Assembly (NCBI GenBank): GCA_014376345.1
Contig: JACMRS010000181.1
Location: 1-10,374 of the forward strand
DNA: 10,374 nucleotides
Origin: Bacteroidia bacterium
GTDB lineage: Bacteria > Bacteroidota > Bacteroidia > NS11-12g > UBA955
Direction: 5' to 3'
The notes below the pieces were generated by a model. That model saw nothing but the letters and a program-made list of their open reading frames with translations, was not told the origin of the DNA and made no database searches. Both the position numbers and the translations under genes were made by a program. This document shows, piece by piece, positions 7,532 through 10,374 of this stretch. Each line of letters opens with the position of its first letter. Within the stretch, counting starts at the first letter, position 1.

Positions 7532-8563
7532 TTAATAACCTCCTCTTATTTCATTACCAAGTTCGAGTTCATTTGAAAATCGTTCATAATTATAATTAAA
7601 AGCTTTAACTGATTTATCAGGCAACTCATTTAAGGAAATTATTCTTGCTTCGTTTTGAAATTCCTCACCCAATTCTGAAAGAGCTTCCTTATAGTAATTT
7701 ATACACTCTTTACTATGAGTTGTCATAAACAATTGAATTTGATTATCAACTGAAGACTTTAACAGGATTTTCCAAAAATCTTTCATTTTACTATAATGAA
7801 TCCCATTATCTACTTCATCCAACATAATCCTGTCCTGATCAGAGAAAAACTGCATAAAAATTAAATAATTTAGCAACTTAACGCTACCCTCACCAATTAA
7901 TTGCATAGGTATGGCTTTATCTATATCCTTTTGTCTGGCATAAATTGTTTGGGATGATGTTTCAAATTTATCAGGATATAAATCAGTAATATTTGGCAAT
8001 AATATTTTTAAAGTTTTTATTAATTTATCTTTTTTAGAAGCATATCTATAAATTTTATCAGAAAAAGTTCTTGCTGAAAACGAACTATAAATATTAGAAC
8101 TGAAAATTAAATTTGGCATTAAATTTCCACCTATGTTATTTTTACTTACATAACTTTCAACTATATTAGGGTTTTGATGATTTATTGAAATGACAAATTT
8201 GCTTAAATTAGCATTTTGATTGCAAATTATTTTTATTTCCTTAAATTGTTCTATAGTATTAAACGAAAATGAAATTTCGCTATTAATTATATCCGAATCA
8301 CTAATATTAACATAAAACTTAGATATAATATTTTGGTTAGATTCAACATCAATATTCCTACCTATTTCTAAACTATGAAGCAAACCTTCAATAAAAAGAT
8401 TTGAATTGGTTTTTACTAATAATGCTTCTAAAACACTTGTTTTTCCAACATTGTTATCTCCAACAATTAAATTAAATTGCCCAAGATTATCCATTTCAAA
8501 ATGTTTAAATTTTTTGAAATTTTTGACTTTAAAATCAATAATATTATTATCGCTTACTTTCAT
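7532..8563 (-). CDS. AAA (AAA_15/AAA_21, OLD-like) ATPase without TOPRIM domain
   Basis: An SMC/ABC-like P-loop ATPase of the OLD/AAA_15/AAA_21 group. The N-terminus has the usual strand FKVKNFKKFKHFEM, then Walker A GDNNVGKTS (35-43). After a divergent middle region (about 60-215) come the signature-like I-GEGSVKLL (224-231), Walker B RIMLDEVDNGIHY with catalytic D249-E250, and the switch histidine in M-T-T-H283-S. At 343 residues it stops soon after the ATPase core, so it lacks the C-terminal TOPRIM nuclease of OLD or GajA; the next gene supplies one. ATG 8563 lies 2 bases after the glyS stop, with no room for a separate promoter in the gap and no Shine-Dalgarno, so it probably depends on glyS transcription. 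It is strongly AT-rich (11 of 60 G/C in 8281-8340). The likely job is the sensor or scaffold of a two-gene defence system, by analogy with PARIS AriA. Confidence 0.82.
   Translation of the reverse strand: MKVSDNNIIDFKVKNFKKFKHFEMDNLGQFNLIVGDNNVGKTSVLEALLVKTNSNLFIEGLLHSLEIGRNIDVESNQNIISKFYVNISDSDIINSEISFSFNTIEQFKEIKIICNQNANLSKFVISINHQNPNIVESYVSKNNIGGNLMPNLIFSSNIYSSFSARTFSDKIYRYASKKDKLIKTLKILLPNITDLYPDKFETSSQTIYARQKDIDKAIPMQLIGEGSVKLLNYLIFMQFFSDQDRIMLDEVDNGIHYSKMKDFWKILLKSSVDNQIQLFMTTHSKECINYYKEALSELGEEFQNEARIISLNELPDKSVKAFNYNYERFSNELELGNEIRGGY
7536..7544 (-). promoter_or_regulatory. Strong Shine-Dalgarno of the TOPRIM-like gene
   Basis: On the minus strand the bases read AGAGGAGGT just before TATTAAT and ATG 7530. 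They also encode the Arg-Gly-Gly at the end of the ATPase. An AGGAGGT core at 7-base spacing is a near-consensus ribosome binding site, while the other starts in this window have weak or no match. It may raise TOPRIM translation above that of the ATPase. Confidence 0.6.
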
Positions 8564-8565
8564 AA

Positions 8566-9957
8566 TTACAACGAAGATAATAAATTTCTTAAATTCACCT
8601 CATTTTCAATAATCGCTTTCAAATCGGCAATCTTTACCCTCTCCTGCTGCATGCTGTCTCTTCTTCTCAGGGTGACTGTTTCGTCGTTTAAAGTTTCGTA
8701 ATCAACTGTTATACAAAACGGCGTGCCGATAGCGTCCTGTCTCCTGTAACGTTTACCAATGGCATCTTTTTCTTCAAAATAACAATTGAAATCAAATTTC
8801 AGATCGTTGTAAATGGCTTCTGCTTTTTCACTGAGACCGTCTTTTTTAACCAAAGGCAAAATTGCCGCTTTTACCGGAGCAAGGGCAGGATGAAGTGAAA
8901 GAACCGTGCGGGTTTCACCGTTTTCAAGAGTTTCTTCTTTAAGGCAGTTACAAAGTGTTAAAAGGAAAAGTCTGTCTAAACCTATTGAGGTTTCAACAAC
9001 ATAAGGGGTATAATTTCCGTAAGCTTTGCCGCTTTCATCAAGTTCCGGATCGAAATACTGCATTTTCTTTCCGCTAAATTGCTGGTGCTGGTTTAAGTCG
9101 AAATCAGTTCTGCTGTGAATGCCTTCAACTTCTTTAAATCCAAATGGAAAATCATATTCAATATCAACTGCTGCATTGGCATAATGTGCCAGCTTAACAT
9201 GGTCGTGGTAACGGTATCTTTTCGGATCAGTACCCAAAGCTAAATGCCATTGAAGTCGTGTTTTTTTCCAGTACTCAAACCATTTCATTTCTGTTCCCGG
9301 ACGCACAAAAAACTGCATTTCCATTTGTTCAAATTCTTTCATTCGCATAATAAACTGTCTGGCAACAATTTCATTGCGGAATGCTTTTCCGGTTTGTGCA
9401 ATTCCAAATGGAATTTTCATTCTACCTGATTTCTGTACATTCAGAAAATTAACAAAAATTCCCTGAGCAGTTTCCGGTCTCAGATAAATAACATCATCAC
9501 TTTCGGTAGAATTCATCTGAGTGCTGTACATCAGATTAAACTGTCTTACATCAGTCCAGTTGCGCGTACCTGATATCGGACAAACAATTGCCAGTTCTTC
9601 AATTAGCGCTTTAATATTAGCCAGTTCACCACTTTCCAGAGAAGTTTTCAGAACCTGATCAATACGGTCCATTTCTTCTTTGTAACCAATTACTTTAGGA
9701 TTTGTAGTACGGTAAACTGCTTCATCAAAAGTTTCGCCAAAACGGATTGAGGCTTTTTCTATTTCTTTATCAAGTTTAATGCGAATTTTTTCCTGGTAAT
9801 CTTCCAGCAAAACATCAGCTCTGTAACGCTTTTTACTGTCTTTATTGTCAATCATCGGATCATTAAATCCATCAATGTGCCCGCTGGCTTTCCAGGTTTT
9901 AGGATGCATAAAGATGGCAGAGTCGAGTCCCACAATATTTTCATGCAGTTGAACCAT
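8566..9957 (-). CDS. glyS: Glycyl-tRNA synthetase, main body (residues 56-518); upstream part separated by in-frame TAA
   Basis: Class IIa glycyl-tRNA synthetase of the single-chain, eukaryote/archaeal-like type, which charges tRNA-Gly. Visible in full-length numbering: VQLHENIVG and MHPKTWKASGH (57-82), SKKRYRAD (96-103), VCPISGTRNW, RPETAQGIF (215-223), motif 2 with FRNE (248-251), EFEQMEMQFF, GIHSRTDFDL, motif 3 VVETSIGLDRLFL (about 375-387), and the C-terminal anticodon-binding domain (about 410-505) including GKRYRRQDAIGTPFC. This open frame is 463 residues from ATG 9957, about 55 short of the usual length of just over 510. The missing part is upstream in the same frame, cut off by TAA 9961-9963. 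A protein starting at ATG 9957 would lack motif 1 and the dimer-interface region, so it is unlikely to work alone. The AAA ATPase gene follows after 2 bases. Confidence 0.93.
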   Translation of the reverse strand: MVQLHENIVGLDSAIFMHPKTWKASGHIDGFNDPMIDNKDSKKRYRADVLLEDYQEKIRIKLDKEIEKASIRFGETFDEAVYRTTNPKVIGYKEEMDRIDQVLKTSLESGELANIKALIEELAIVCPISGTRNWTDVRQFNLMYSTQMNSTESDDVIYLRPETAQGIFVNFLNVQKSGRMKIPFGIAQTGKAFRNEIVARQFIMRMKEFEQMEMQFFVRPGTEMKWFEYWKKTRLQWHLALGTDPKRYRYHDHVKLAHYANAAVDIEYDFPFGFKEVEGIHSRTDFDLNQHQQFSGKKMQYFDPELDESGKAYGNYTPYVVETSIGLDRLFLLTLCNCLKEETLENGETRTVLSLHPALAPVKAAILPLVKKDGLSEKAEAIYNDLKFDFNCYFEEKDAIGKRYRRQDAIGTPFCITVDYETLNDETVTLRRRDSMQQERVKIADLKAIIENEVNLRNLLSSL

Positions 9958-9960
9958 GCT

Positions 9961-10122
9961 TTACCACCAGTATTCTCTCAGGTTTTTCTTTAGTTCAACA
10001 CCATTCTGACCGTAATCATAAACTGCGCTGAGCCCGTCGTAAATTTCCGATGAAGGGAAAATGAAACCGTATTCTTTACTGTGTGAGATTACATTTTTAA
10101 ATAATTCTTCCTGTTGCGACAT
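9961..10122 (-). pseudogene. glyS: N-terminal piece of glyS, ending at an in-frame TAA
   Basis: From ATG 10122 the minus strand encodes 53 residues with the normal start of Bacteroidota glycyl-tRNA synthetase: MSQQEELFKNVISHSKEYGF, then FPSSEIYDGLSAVYDYG, then the motif 1 helix GVELKKNLREYWW. The next codon is TAA (9961-9963), followed by AGC and ATG in the same frame, where homologues read W-W-K-S/A-M. So one base change, AAA to TAA, explains the break; no shift of frame is needed. Both sides are otherwise well preserved. If the stop is real, translation could in principle restart at ATG 9957, 3 bases after it, giving a two-piece enzyme. Sequence error is equally possible. Homologue comparison is from memory, not from an alignment. 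Confidence 0.88.
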
Positions 10123-10128
10123 AGGCGG

Positions 10129-10136
10129 CAAAGGTA
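10129..10136 (-). promoter_or_regulatory. -7 promoter box (TACCTTTG) of glyS and the downstream ATPase-TOPRIM genes
   Basis: The minus strand reads TACCTTTG, a perfect match to TAnnTTTG. Its last G is only 6 bases from ATG 10122, so the expected transcription start falls at or just before the start codon and the mRNA would be leaderless or nearly so. No TTTG -33 element is apparent at the usual distance. As no other promoter was seen down to 6979, it probably drives all three genes. Confidence 0.55.
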
Positions 10137-10143
10137 GGAAATG

Positions 10144-10227
10144 ATTGCTGATTTTTTAATTTGAGATTTTAGATTTGTGATTTAAGAATGAATTGCTGAT
10201 TTCTGATTTTTTGATTTCTGATTTAAG
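10144..10227. repeat. Imperfect low-complexity direct repeat (two units built of GATTT words)
   Basis: Two units, 10144-10186 and 10192-10227, each open with ATTGCTGATTT and close with TGATTTAAG. Between these ends are variants of GATTT, TGATTT and GATTTCTGATTT. The stretch lies just upstream of the glyS promoter, where a -33 element and upstream activating sequence would be. It has no spacer structure like a CRISPR array and no coding potential. Such AT-rich word repeats probably arise by slippage; copy number may vary between strains. Confidence 0.6.
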
Positions 10228-10262
10228 TGATAAAGTCCGATTAGGTCATTCATGCATATATT

Positions 10263-10327
10263 CCTGGAGCGCTGCCCCAGGTTGAGATGTTAGAGGCCTT
10301 TAGCCTAGAAGATTGTGAATCATGATT
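10263..10327. repeat. Cluster of short palindromes (possible REP-like intergenic repeat)
   Basis: Three dyads follow one another: CCTGG (10263-10267) with CCAGG (10277-10281) around a 9-base loop containing AGCGCT; AGGC (10294-10297) with GCCT (10303-10306) around CTTTA; and the perfect 10-base palindrome AATCATGATT (10318-10327). The G/C-rich first hairpin is out of character with the AT-rich surroundings. The arrangement resembles repeated extragenic palindromes, but with one copy in view this cannot be shown. Confidence 0.35.
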
Positions 10328-10341
10328 AATTATAGCCACGT

Positions 10342-10365
10342 AGAGACGCGTTTTAACGCGTCTCT
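10342..10365. repeat. Perfect GC-rich inverted repeat, followed by a T tract
   Basis: The arms AGAGACGCG (10342-10350) and CGCGTCTCT (10357-10365) are perfectly complementary around the loop TTTTAA, and TTT follows on the plus strand. In form it is a rho-independent terminator for plus-strand transcription. No plus-strand gene lies upstream of it within the window, since glyS points away. It may instead be a dispersed palindromic repeat: GAGACGCG...CGCGTCTC hairpins recur between genes in several bacterial groups. Both readings are open. Confidence 0.55.
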
Positions 10366-10374
10366 TTTGTGTTA

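Noticed and set aside
7532..8563. Full-length OLD or GajA nuclease
   Set aside because: The protein ends soon after the TTHS motif and has no room for a C-terminal TOPRIM domain, which is instead encoded by the next gene.
9961..9963. Alternative genetic code in which TAA is sense
   Set aside because: TAA ends the PAP2, ArnT-like, ATPase, TOPRIM and glyS genes in this window, so it works as a normal stop.
9955..9970. Frameshift as the cause of the broken glyS
   Set aside because: Both pieces are in the same frame and every codon other than the TAA fits; a single substitution is enough.
10144..10227. CRISPR-like array
   Set aside because: Units are imperfect, of unequal length, AT-rich and only 5 bases apart, with no unique spacers.
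1..10374. tRNA or rRNA genes, integrase or transposase
   Set aside because: I read for cloverleaf-type arms and mobile-element proteins and saw none, although a covariance-model scan was not possible.

Overview
The window looks like a chromosomal segment of a Bacteroidota bacterium. The signs are AT-rich DNA, a eukaryote-type single-chain glycyl-tRNA synthetase, a small START-like protein next to an LptF/LptG-type permease, generally weak or absent Shine-Dalgarno sequences, and -7 promoter boxes of the Bacteroidota form TAnnTTTG (perfect matches at 3605-3612 + and 10129-10136 -). The genus cannot be read from this.

Layout. Positions 1-1051 (minus strand) hold a START-like domain gene followed by the N-terminal two hundred codons of an LptF/LptG-family permease that runs off the left edge. 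From about 1117 (plus strand) come a PAP2 phosphatase and an ArnT-like GT39 membrane glycosyltransferase, only a few bases apart. From 3628 (plus strand) a second operon, behind its own -7 box, has DUF423 membrane protein, SixA-type histidine phosphatase and primosomal helicase PriA, each joined by a 4-base overlap. From 10122 leftward (minus strand) are glycyl-tRNA synthetase, a small AAA ATPase and a small TOPRIM-like (DUF3226-type) protein, with only 2 bases and 1 base between them. The last gene meets priA tail to tail with a 7-base overlap. The right end (10123-10374) is non-coding, with the glyS promoter, a low-complexity direct repeat and several palindromes.

Two points stand out. First, the ATPase plus TOPRIM pair (6979-8563) is clearly more AT-rich than its neighbours and fills the space between two housekeeping genes. 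It has the parts of an OLD/PARIS-like anti-phage system split over two genes, but with a small DUF3226-type TOPRIM partner. Second, the glycyl-tRNA synthetase frame is broken by an in-frame TAA at 9961-9963, exactly where a lysine is expected. Conserved protein continues on both sides in the same frame, so this is a sequence error, a recent nonsense mutation, a recoding event, or a reinitiation arrangement.

How the genes relate: the left half is mostly envelope biology (LPS export, lipid-phosphate hydrolysis, transfer of a polyprenyl-linked sugar). The middle is replication restart and phosphohistidine turnover. The right half is translation, with a probable defence cassette that appears to depend on glyS transcription. 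No tRNA, rRNA, CRISPR array or insertion sequence was recognised.
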